Of a stretch of DNA of 64,000 nt, positions 41,401 to 51,800 are shown piece after piece (position 1 is the first letter of the stretch; each line of letters opens with the position of its first letter). The DNA lies in the NCBI RefSeq assembly GCF_947179165.1, contig NC_077238.1:83419757-83483756 (forward strand), in the 5' to 3' direction. This DNA is from Solanum dulcamara (lineage: Eukaryota > Streptophyta > Magnoliopsida > Solanales > Solanaceae). Below the pieces are notes generated by a model, which did no database searches, had not been told where the DNA came from, and was given only the letters and a program-made list of their open reading frames with translations. A program made the position numbers and the translations under genes.

Positions 41401-44400
41401 ATTGCGTCGCCAATAAAATGCTACTAAATCTCTCTATAGCACCGCCAGGGCTACTAGAGTCGTTCCCCAGGTCGTTACGGACGCTACTATTGAAAAATCC
41501 AAGAAAATTCGACCTGAACCCTCGGCACCTAAAAAATCTGAGGGTTAACACACACGAAAAACTGGCAAAATTGCCTAATTCCTATTGCGTCGCCAATAAA
41601 ATGCTCCAGAACCACTCTAAAGCACCACCGGGGCTACTGGAGTCATTCCACAGTTCGTTACGGACGCTACTATGGAAGAATCCAAGAAAATATCTGTGGG
41701 CTAACACATACGAAAAACTGGAAAAATTACCTAATTCCTATTGCGTCTCTAATAAAATGATCCTAAACCCCTCTAAAGCACCGCCGGGGCTACTAGACTC
41801 GTTACCCAGGTCGTTACGGATGCTACTATGGAAGAATCCAAGAAAATTTGACCAGACCCCCGGCACCTAAAATATCTGTGGGCTAACACATACGAAAAAC
41901 TGGCAAAATCGCCTAAATCCTATTGCATCTCCAATAAAATGCTCCTATACCCCTCTAAAGCGCCGTCGGGGATACTAGAGTCGTTCCCCAGGTCGTTACA
42001 GACGCTACAATGGAAGAATCCAAGAAATTTTGACCTGGACCCCCGACACCTAAAAAATCCGTGCGCTAACACACACGAAAAACTGGCAAAATCTCCTAAT
42101 TCCTATTGCGTCGCTAATAAAATGCTCCTAAACCCCTCTATAGCACCGTCGGGGATACTGGAGTCGTTCTCCAGGTCGTTACGGACGCTACTATGGAAGA
42201 AATCAAGAAAATTCGTCCCGCACCCCCGGCACCTAAAAAATCTGTGGGCTAACACACATGAAAAACTGGCAAAATTGCTTAATTCCTATTGCGCCGCCAA
42301 TAAAATACTCCTAAACCTCTCTATTGCACCGCCGGGGCTATTGGAGTCATTCTCCAGGTCGTTACGGATGCTACTACGGAAAAATCCAAGAAATTTTGAC
42401 CCAAACCCCCGAAACCTAAAAAATCTGTGGGCTAACACACACAAAAAACTAGCAAAATCCCATAATTCCTATTGCGTCGCTAATAAAATGCTACTAAACC
42501 CCTCTATAGCACCTCTGGGGCTACTGGAGTCGTTCCCCAGGTAGTTACGGACGCTACTATGGAAGAATCCAAGAAAATTTGACCCGGACCCCCGGCACCT
42601 AAAATATCCGTGGGCTAACACACACGAAAAATTGGAAAAATCTCCTAATTCCTATTGCGTCGCAAATAAAATGCTCCTAAATCTCTCTATAGCACCGCCA
42701 GGGCTACTGGAGTCGTTGCCCATGTCGTTACAGATCCTACTATGGAAGAATCCAAGAAAATTCGACCCGGACCCCAGGCACCTAAAAAATCCTTACGCTA
42801 ATACACACGAAAAACTGGCAAAATTGCCTAATTCCTATTGCGTCGCCAATAAAATGCTCCTAAACCACTCTAAAGCACCACCGGGGCTACTGGATTCGTT
42901 CCCCAGGTCGTTATAGACGATACTATGGAAGAATCCAAGAAAATTCGACCCGGACCCTCGGCACCTAAAAAATCCTTATGCTAATACACACGAAAAACTG
43001 GCAAAATTGCCTAATTTCTATTGCGCTGCCAATAAAATGCTCCTGACCCACTCTAAAGCATCGCTGGGGCTACTGGAGTCGTTCCCCAGGTCGTTACGGA
43101 CGCTACTATGGAAAAATCCAAGAAAATTTGACCCGAACCCCGGCACCCAAAAAATTCGTGGGTTACCACACATGAAAAACTAGCAAAATCTCCTAATTCC
43201 TATTGCGTCGCTAATAAAATGCTCCTAAACCCCTCTATAGCACCTCTGGGGCTATTGGAGTCATTCCCCAGGTAGTAACGGACTCTACTATGGAAGAATC
43301 AAGGAAAATTTGACCCAGACTCCCGGCACCAAAAATATCCGTGGGCTAACACACACGAAAAACTAGCAAAATTGCCTAATTCCTACTGCGTCGCCAATAA
43401 AATGCTCCTAAGCCTCTCTAAAGTGCCGCCGGGGCTACTGTAGTCATTCCCCAGGTCGTTACTGACGCTACTATGGAAGAATGGAAGAAAATTCGACCCA
43501 GACCCCCGGCACCTAAAAAATCCATGGGTTAACACACTCGAAAAACTGGCAAAATCGCCTAATTCCTATTGCGTCGCCAATAAAATGCTCCTAAACCCCT
43601 CTATAGCGCCGTCGGGGCTATTGGAGTCGTTCCCCAGGTCGTTACGGACGCTACTGTGGAAGAATCAGGAAAAATTTGACCCGGACCCCCGGCACCTAAA
43701 AAATCTGTGGGCTATTACACACGAAAAACTGGCAAAATCGCCTAATTTCTATTGCATCGCTAATAAAATACTTCAAAACCCCTCTAAAGCACTGTCGGGG
43801 CTACTGGAGTCGTTCCCCAGGTCGTTACGGACGCTACTATGTAAGAATCCAAGCAAATTTGACCCGTACCCCCGACATCCAAAAAATCTGTGGGCTAACA
43901 CAATGAAAAACTGGCAAAATCGCCTAATTCCTATTGCGTCGCCAATAAAATGCTCCTAAACCCCTCTATAGCGCCGCCGAGTCTACTGGAGTCGTTCCCT
44001 AGGTCGTTATGGAAGCTACAAATGGAAGAATCCAAGAAATTTAGACACGGCTCCCGGCACGTATAAAATATCTGGGCTAACACAAACTAAAAACTGGCAA
44101 AATTGCCTAATTCCTATTGCGTATCAAATAAAATGCTCCTATACGCCTCTAAAGCGCTATCGGGGCTACAGGAATCATTCCCCAGGTCGTTACGGATGCT
44201 ACTATGGAAGAAATCAAGAAAATTCAACCCGCACCCCTGGCACCTAAAAACTCTGTTGGCTAACATACACAAAAAACTTGCAAAATCGCCTAATTTCTAC
44301 TGGAGTCGTTCCCCAGGTCGTTACGGATGCTACTGTGAAGAATCCAAGAAAATTTGACTCGAACCCCCGGCACCTAAAAAATCTGTGGGTACACACATGA

Positions 44401-45814
44401 AAAACTGGCAAAATCGCCTAATTCCTATTGCGTCACGAATAAAATGCTCCTAAACCTCTCTACAGCACCGCCGGGGCTACTGGAGTCGTTCCCAGGTCAT
44501 TACGGATGCTACTATGGAAGAATCCAAGAAAATTCGACCCGGACCCCCGGCACCTAAAAAATCCGTGGGCTAACACACACGAAAAACTAGCAAAATCGCC
44601 TAATTCCTATTGCGTCGCCAATAAAATGCTCCTAAACCCCTCTAAAGTGCCGCCGGGTCTACTGTAGTCGTTTCCCAGGTCGTTACGGATGCTTCTATGG
44701 AAGAATTCAAGAAAATTTGACCCGGACCCCCTTCACCTAAAAAATTTGTGGGCTAACACACACAAAAAACTTGCAAAATCGCCTAATCCTATTGCGTCGC
44801 CAATAAAATGCTCCTGAACCACTCTAAGGCACCGCCGGGACTACTAGAGTCGTTCCCCAGGTGGTTACAGATGCTACTGTGGTAGAATACAAGAAAATTT
44901 GACCCGAACCCCAGACACCTAAAAAATCTGTGGGCTAACACACACGAAAAACTGGCAAAATTGCATAATTCCTATTGTGTCGCCAATAAAATGCTCCTAA
45001 ACCCCTCTATAGCATCGCCGGGGCTATTGGAGTCGTTCCCCAGGTCATTACGGACACTACTATGGAAGAATCCAAGAAAATTTGACCCGCACCCCCGGCA
45101 CCCAAAAAATTCGTGGGCTAACACACACGAAAAACTGGCAAAATCGCCTAATTTCTATTGTGTTGCAATTAAAATGCTCCTAAACCCCTCTATAGCGCCG
45201 TCGGGACTACTGGAGTCGTTCCCCAGGTCGTTACGGATGCTACTATAGAAGAATCCAAGAAAATTCGACCCGGACCCCTGGCATCTAAAAAATCCGTCGC
45301 TAACACACACGAAAAAATGGCAAAATCGCCTAATTCCTATTGCGTCGCTAATAAAATGCTACTAAACCCATCTATAGCCCCGTCGGGGCTACTGGAGTCG
45401 TTACCCAGGTCATTACGGATGCTAATATTGAAGAATCCAAGAAAATTTCACCCGGCCCCCCGGCACCTAAAAAATCCGTGGGCTAACACACACGAAAAAA
45501 CTGGAAAAATCTCCTAATTCCTATTGCGTCGCCAATAAAATGCTACTAAATCTCTCTATAGCACCGCCAGGGCTACTAGAGTCGTTCCCCAGGTCGTTAC
45601 GGACGCTACTATTGTAAAATCCAAGAAAATTCGACCCGAACCCTCGGCACCTAAAAAATCTGAGGGTTAACACACACGAAAAACTGGCAAAATTGCCTAA
45701 TTCCTATTGCGTCGCCAATAAAATGCTCCAGAACCACTCTAAAGCACCACCGGGGCTACTGGAGTCATTCCCCAGTTCGTTACGGACGCTACTATGGAAG
45801 AATCCAAGAAAATT
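37571..45814 (+). repeat. 4122-bp higher-order repeat E, two adjacent copies
   Basis: Positions 37571-41692 and 41693-45814 match at a constant offset of 4122 bp: frame starts at 37817, 38510, 39463, 39981 and 41195 recur at 41939, 42632, 43585, 44103 and 45317. The junction is visible at about 41690, where a monomer stops after CCAAGAAAA and continues directly with TATCTGTGGGCTAACACAT, the beginning of the unit at 37571. Since 4122 is about 22.5 monomers, the exchange was out of monomer register. Shared private variants include a truncated monomer at about 40176 and 44298. Confidence 0.92.
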
Positions 45815-47144
45815 TGACCCGGACCCCTGGCACCTTAAATATCCGTGGGCTAACACACACGAAAAAGTGGCAAAATCGCCTAATTTCTATTGCATCGCCA
45901 ATAAAATGCTCTTAAACCCCTTTAAAGCGCCGCCGGGGCTACTGTAGTCGTTCCCCAGGTCGTTACGGATGCTACTATGGAAGAATTCAAGAAGATTTGA
46001 CCCGGACCCCCTTCAACTAAAAAATTTGTGGGCTAACACACACAAAAAACTTGCAAAATCGCCTAATCCTATTGCGTCGCCAATAAAATGCTCCTGAACC
46101 ACTCTAAGGCGCCGCCGGGGCTACTAGAGTCGTTCCCCAGGTGGTTACAGATGCTACTGTGTAAGAATCCAAGAAAATTTGACCCGGACCCCAAACACCT
46201 AAAAAATCTGTGGGCTAACACACACGAAAATCTGGCAAAATCGCCTAATTCCTATTGCGTCGCTAATAAAATGCTCCTAAACCCCTCTATAGCATCGCCG
46301 GGGCTATTGGAGTCATTCCCCAGGTCATTACAGACACTACTATTGAAGAATTCAAGAAAATTTGACCCAAACCCCCGGCACCTAAAAAATTCGTAAGTTA
46401 ACACATACGAAAAACTGGCAAAATCGCCTAATTTCTATTGTGTTGCCAATAAAATGCTCCTAAGCCCCTCTATAGTGCCGCCGGGGCTACTGGAGTCGTT
46501 ACCCAGGTCGTTACGGATGCTACTATCGAAGAATACAAGAAAATTTGACCCGGACCCTCTTCACCTAAAAAATTTGTGGCTAACACACACAAAAAATTTG
46601 CAAAATCGCCTAATTCCTATTGCGTCGCCAATAAAATGCTCCTGAACCACTTTAAGGTGCCGTCGGGACTACTAGAGTCGTTCCCCAGGTGGTTACAGAT
46701 GCTACTGTGGAAGAATACAAGAAAATTTGACCCGAACCCCAGACACCTAAAAAATCTGTGGGCTAACACACACGAAAAATTGGCAAAATCGTCTAATTCC
46801 TATTGCGTTGCCAATAAAATGCTTCTAAACCCCTCTATAGCATCGCCGGGGCTATTGGAGTCATTCCCCAGGTCATTACGGACACTACTATGGAAGAATT
46901 CAAGAAAATTTGACCCAAACCCCCGGCACCTAAAAAATTCGTGGGTTAACACACACGAAAAACTGGCAAAATCTCCTAATTTCTATTGTGTTGCTAATAA
47001 AATGCTCCTAAACCCCTCTATAGCGCTGTCGGGGCTACTGGAGTCGTTCCCTAGGTCATTGCGGACGCTACTATAGAAGAATCCAAGAAAATTCGCCCCG
47101 GACCCCCGGCATCTACAAACTCCTAGGCTAACACACACGAAAAA

Positions 47145-47870
47145 ATGGCAAAATTGCCTAATTCCTATTGCGTCGCCAATAAAATGCTACTAAACCCATC
47201 TAAAGCGCCGCCGGGGCTACTGGAGTCGTTACCCAGGTTGTTACGGATGCTACTATTGAAGAATCCAAGAAAATTTCCCCCGGCCCCCCGGCACCTAAAA
47301 AATCTGTGGGCTAACACACACGAAAAATTAGAAAAATCTCCTAATTCCTATTGCATCGCCAATAAAATGCTCCTAAATCTCTCTATAGCACCGCCAGGGC
47401 TACTGGTGTCGTTCCCCAGGTCGTTACGGATGCTACTATGGAAGAATCCAAGAAAATTCGACTCAAACCCTCGGCACCTAAAAAAATCCGAGGGTTAACA
47501 CACACGAAAAAATGGCAAAATTGCCTAATTCCTATTGCGTCGCCAATAAAATGCTACTAAACCCATCTAAAGCGCCGCCGGGGCTACTGGAGTCATTACC
47601 CAGGTTGTTACGGATGCTACTATTGAAGAATCCAAGAAAATTTCCCCCGGCCCCCCGGCACCTAAAAAATCCGTGGGCTAACACACACGAAAAATTGGAA
47701 AAATCTCCTAATTCCTATTGCATCGCCAATAAAATGCTCCTAAATCTCTCTATAGCACCGCCAGGGCTACTGGTGTCGTTCCCCAGGTCGTTACGGATGC
47801 TACTATGGAAGAATCCAAGAAAATTCGACTCGAACCCTCGGCACCTAAAAAATCCGAGGGTTAACACACA
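47145..47870 (+). repeat. Two-monomer tandem duplication, 367 bp
   Basis: The pair of monomers starting at 47145 recurs at 47512 (offset 367, two monomers plus one base). Shared rare variants are AAAATTTCCCCCGGCCCCCC and CTACTGGTGTCGTTCC. The first copy carries one extra A in the CTAAAAAAATCCGAGGG tract, which breaks the frame there but not in the second copy. Confidence 0.85.
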
Positions 47871-48307
47871 CAAAAAACTGGCAAAATCGCTTAATTCCTA
47901 TTGCGTCGCCAATAAAATGCTCCTGAACCACTCTAAAGCACCACCGGGGCTACTGAAGTCATTCCCGAGTTCGTTACCGACGCTACTATGGAAGAATCCA
48001 AGAAAATTTGACCCGGACCCCTGGCACCTAACATATCCGTGGGCTAACACACACGAAAAAGTGGCAAAATCGCCTAATTTCTATTGCGTCGCCAATAAAA
48101 TGCTCCTAAACCCCACTAAAGTGCCGTCGGGGCTACTGTAGTCGTTTCCCAGGTCGTTACGGATGCTACTATGGAAGAATTCAAGAAATTTTGACCCGGA
48201 CCCCCTTCACCTAAAAAATTTGTGGGCTAACACACACAAAAAACTTGCAAAATCGCCTAATCCTATTGCGTCGCCAATAAAATGCTCCTGAACCACTCTA
48301 AGGCACC

Positions 48308-48315
48308 GCCGGGGC

Positions 48316-48319
<4 letters not shown>
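48308..48319 (+). other. Target-site duplication, left copy
   Basis: GCCGGGGCTACT lies immediately before the poly-T tract. The identical 12 bases occur at 60633-60644 on the other side of the element. Uninterrupted paralogous monomers, for example 61913-61924, have this word only once at this place. Confidence 0.93.

Positions 48320-48353
<34 letters not shown>
48320..48353 (-). other. Poly(A) tail of the LINE (34 T on the plus strand)
   Basis: An uninterrupted run of 34 T (35 counting the last base of the target-site duplication) joins the duplication to the first element base, ACGGGAACAG on the plus strand. This is the mark of target-primed reverse transcription from a polyadenylated RNA. 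Its purity argues for a recent event, though homopolymer length may be affected by sequencing or assembly. Confidence 0.93.
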
Positions 48354-48355
<2 letters not shown>

Positions 48356-48369
48356 GGGAACAGACCCTA

Positions 48370-48391
48370 CACGAGGCTCCCACCTCTCGTG
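48370..48391 (-). promoter_or_regulatory. 3'-terminal stem-loop of the LINE RNA
   Basis: On the sense strand CACGAG and CTCGTG form a perfect 6-bp stem around a 10-nt loop (AGGTGGGAGC), 16 nt before the poly(A). Plant L1 families of the stringent type are known to conserve a 3'-end hairpin thought to be recognised by the reverse transcriptase when it starts target-primed synthesis. Position and shape fit that role; function here is inferred. Confidence 0.6.
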
Positions 48392-48623
48392 CACAGTCAG
48401 GGATTAGGCAACACCCCCAAGCCTTAACATAAATAATCAAATTAAAAATACAAGGAGGGGGACATAAACCTTACCTCCGATCCTATGGTGGTTCATAAGT
48501 CGGCTAACCTATTAAGGTCGGCTAACTCATCCCCGATACAAAAAGATACTAACTATAACTAGAAAGCAGTAAACCTGTGAGAGGACTCCTCCCGGTACAA
48601 TTCAACTATGAAAGCATAAATGA

Positions 48624-48636
48624 GGGAGACTCTCCC
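48624..48636 (-). repeat. Hairpin word GGGAGACTCTCCC, 3' copy
   Basis: Six bases on each side of a single central base are inverted copies. On the sense strand it is followed by T(C)ATTTA-TGCTTT-ATAG, which also follows the second copy at 52283-52295. The two copies bracket the third open frame. Confidence 0.65.
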
Positions 48637-48836
48637 CTTCCATGAGAAAAAAGAAAAGTAACCTACACTAGTCCTATTCCAACTATGCTACGTACCAGAC
48701 ATAGCTACATTGAAGAAGAACAAGTATACGAAACTTCTATCTCGCATGGGAATGGGAAAATTCTTTTCATCTTTGCTCTTTTTAGTCTTGTCGTACCAAG
48801 TCGGTCCAAGGAAGTTTGCAGCAACAACAATCACAG

Positions 48837-51800
48837 TTAAGGGGGATGAAATGATAGGAAGTAAATGTAGCCATAGCAGTCATCTTGCTTGGGATTGTAG
48901 TTAAGGAAGCTGAGGGACAGAATATTTGTAAAATGCATTTTGTATGTGGTGCAACCCTGACTTGAGTTGCTGGTTGGAAGTCTATCAGTGTGTGCCTTAC
49001 ACTTTGCATGATTCCAGTTCTGTCGAGGCTGATCAGGGATATACCTGCACATCCACAAATAAACCAAAAAGGAGTTCCAAGAGTCTTGGATGTAAGTTAG
49101 CTGTTGCAGCTGTTGATGGAATGCATCTGGTATGCATGAAGGGGCATGTGTTGCTGTTTTCTCCCTTTTTCTGAGACATTGTGTACCTGCCCAAACAACA
49201 AGCCAAAGAGCCAAACAAGTATAAGATCTGTGAGGGCTGTTGCAATCCCGTAGGCAGCTTCTTGTTGCCTCCAAAGGTGAGTTGATCAGCTCCTTTGAAG
49301 GTACCTTATATGCCAACCAGGATGGGCTTTGAGTACAAGGTTGTCTCCCTCTGTTTGACTCTTTGTGGAACTGTACACAGCTTCTTGTTGCCTCCAAAGA
49401 TAGAGTGATCAGCTCCTTTGAAGTGTTCAGCTCATTAAAATACCTGCACATGTCCACAAAAACAAGACAACATGCTAACAAGAATTGTAGATGGTCCTTC
49501 TGAGCTGCAGTGCTTGTTGCTGCATGTTTCTGTTCCTGCACATAACAAGTGGACATAGCCAGGAGCTCCAGGAAGCTTGAGTTGTAGGGGAGCTGTTGCA
49601 GGTGTTGCATCAAGGGATTTGGCATGAGAGTAGTGTTGGTGTGTTGTTGAGTTCCTAAGCTGCCATGTTGTTGTCTCCTCAGATCAGAATGTGAAATGGG
49701 GAATAATTCTCTAAAGCAGTCCCAAATATCACTCTTTGCTGTAAGGATGCTGTGGCTGGTTGCAGCTCCTCTTGTTGATGGTCTTTGTAGCTGCTGCATT
49801 CCACATCTGTGAAGTTGTTGTTGCTTCCACTCAAATTCAGCTTCAGCACTCTGTGGTATGATATCTGCAACTGCAGCTTCATGGATTTTGCAGCTTCTGA
49901 TGTTCCAGCAGCCTGTATTCACAACTAAACAACCACACAAACAAGAACAATGGTCTCCCAGATTAGACTCCCATAATGAGTGTTGATGGGTGCTGCTGCT
50001 GCCAGGAGGTTTAATAGATGGTGGCTTAGCTATTGGAGAGTTCTTGTGTGCCTGCATACTATCCAATCTCAGTTGTTGACACTCCAGCACCAACCCCTTG
50101 ATGTGAGTTCTGGTTGCATGGAGGAATTCCACAAGCTGCAAGCTCCAAATAGTGAATTGCTCCATCATGCCACTGCTGTAATATGCATCACACATAGTTG
50201 GCCCTCCAACTGTGGATTGATATGTTGCATGTGTACAAGTTCCTGCACAGTCAAAAGGTAGAAGGAAAGGAAAGAAAAAGAAAAATGCTACTCTAATCCT
50301 AGGTAGGAAATAGCCAAACAAACAGCAGGATGGTCCTTGTGCAGGGGGTTTGGAGATTGTATTTGATTTGATGGTTGTATTTGTGATATATTCTATGTAG
50401 TTGTTGTTATTACATGTTGATGAATCAATCCAGCAACCTGCATCAATACAACAAACAACCAAAGGCAAATAGGAACCTGCACCAGTTAGCAAACAGGAGA
50501 GGACTTCCAAGAGAGCTTTGGGTTTCAACGACGCTCGACTAATGTTTCCAATTATCCGATTGAGTTGAAACTTCTTGAGATATATCCAACCAGCCCTTTC
50601 TTTAGTTCTGCAAGTTTTGGAGATTTTTTGCCCAAGTTGGAAAAAAGGACCTCTCTTTAGGCTTAAGGCAGCTGAAATTTTCAATGTCGCTCGCCTAACG
50701 CCTCCAATTGTCCGTTTCGGCTGAAACTTCTTGGGCCTTGTCAATATATTATGTTCTGAAACCCTGCAAAGATTGGAGCCATTTGGACAGGTCCACATGC
50801 TGCATCTCACCCTGCTCATGCTGCCCTGCTGAGGCTTAGATGTTGCAGGGTGGTTGGAAGTTGTATTTGTGCTTTTCTCTATGTATTTGTTGTTAAAGGA
50901 TGTTGATACATCACTCCAGGAACCTGAAATAATACAACAACCAAAAACAAACAAAACAAGGCTTGCACAAACTAGCAAAAAGGAAGGGGGCTCAATAAGA
51001 TCTTTGGAGACTCTTATCTTTTTCCAAATCGCTCGACTAACGTCTCCAATTATCGTTTTGACCTGAAACTTCATGATGTTTGCATGTATGGTCTTTTCTT
51101 TATCCCTGCAAATTTTGAAGGCTTTTTGCCCAAGTTGGAAGTTCCAAAAAGCAAAATGCTTTCTCTTTAGGCTTAAGACAACTGAAATTTTCAATGTCGC
51201 TCGCCTAACGCTTCCAATTGTCCGTTTGGGCTGAAATTTCTTGAGCCTTGTCAAAATAATATGATCTGCAATCCTGCAAAGTTTGGGGGCCTTTGGATAA
51301 GTCCACAAGCTGCACCTCACCCTGCACATGCTATCCTGCTGAAGATTAAGTGCTGCAGGGTGGTTGGAGTTTGTGTTGGTGCTTTTCTCTATGTATTTGT
51401 GGTTAATGAATGTTGATCCATCACTCCAGGAACCTGAAATAATACCACAACCAAAAACAAACAAAACAAGGCTTGCACAAACTAACAAACAGGAGGGGAC
51501 CTCAGTAAGAGCTTTGGAAACTATTAACTTTTTCCAAGTCGCTCGACTAACGTCTCCAATTATCCGTTTGACCTGAAACTTCATGATGTTTGCATATATG
51601 GCCTTTTCTTTATCCCTGCAAATTTTGAAGGTTTGACTCCCAGGCTGGAGCTTCCTATTAACAAGTTTCTCTCTCTTTAGGCTTAAGACTGCTGATTTTT
51701 TCAACGTCGCTCGCCTAACGTCTCCAATTATTCTTTTGAGCTGAAACTTGTTGAGCTTGTCCAAATTAGTATAAGATGCAATCCTGCAAAGTTTGGAGGT

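Larger units (their letters stand above)
1..48319 (+). repeat. 183-bp tandem satellite array (left block)
   Basis: Head-to-tail monomers of about 183 bp fill this whole block, about 260 copies in one orientation. Recognisable words in order within a monomer are CTCCTAAACCCCTCTATAG, GCCGGGGCTACTGGAGTCG, GTCGTTACGGACGCTACTA, TGGAAGAATCCAAGAAAA, CCCCCGGCACCTAAAAAATC, GGGCTAACACACACGAAAAA and CTATTGCGTCGCCAATAAAA. Neighbouring copies differ by many substitutions and 1-2 bp indels, and a few are truncated. The monomer is 61 codons long, so a frame beginning MLLNPS stays open through several copies wherever no indel intervenes. I regard these frames as fortuitous and do not call them genes. No host gene, RNA gene or other mobile element is seen inside. 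The length is in the usual 150-185 bp range of plant satellites; a centromeric or subtelomeric position cannot be told from sequence. Confidence 0.97.
48354..48836 (-). other. LINE 3' untranslated region
   Basis: This 483-nt stretch lies between the end of the third open frame and the poly(A). No frame of note is seen and no AATAAA on the sense strand. It contains the terminal stem-loop (48370-48391), a short direct duplication of GTCGGCTAAC near 48499 and 48518, and the inverted word GGGAGACTCTCCC at 48624-48636. A sequence very similar to the last lies just after ORF2 (52283-52295). Confidence 0.75.

Noticed and set aside
1..48319. Dozens of 60-540-codon plus-strand frames with near-identical proteins, resembling a repetitive protein family
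   Set aside because: All are translations of the same 61-codon satellite monomer. Frames start and stop wherever indels or point changes happen, with no gene structure around them.
1..48319. Calling the satellite centromeric, subtelomeric or a named family
   Set aside because: Monomer length alone does not decide it. There is no telomere repeat or centromeric retrotransposon in the window, and I cannot match the sequence to a named satellite with confidence.
48320..48353. Poly-T run as an assembly gap filler or artefact
   Set aside because: It sits exactly between a target-site duplication and the LINE 3' end, where a poly(A) tail is expected. Its exact length may still be imprecise.
48499..48530. 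Short GTCGGCTAAC direct duplication in the 3' UTR as a second target-site duplication or internal insertion
   Set aside because: The two copies are only about 20 bp apart with no insert or tail between them; it is simple local duplication.
48710..49174. Short plus-strand frames at the 3' end of the LINE
   Set aside because: They are antisense to the element, short, and without recognisable sequence or signals.
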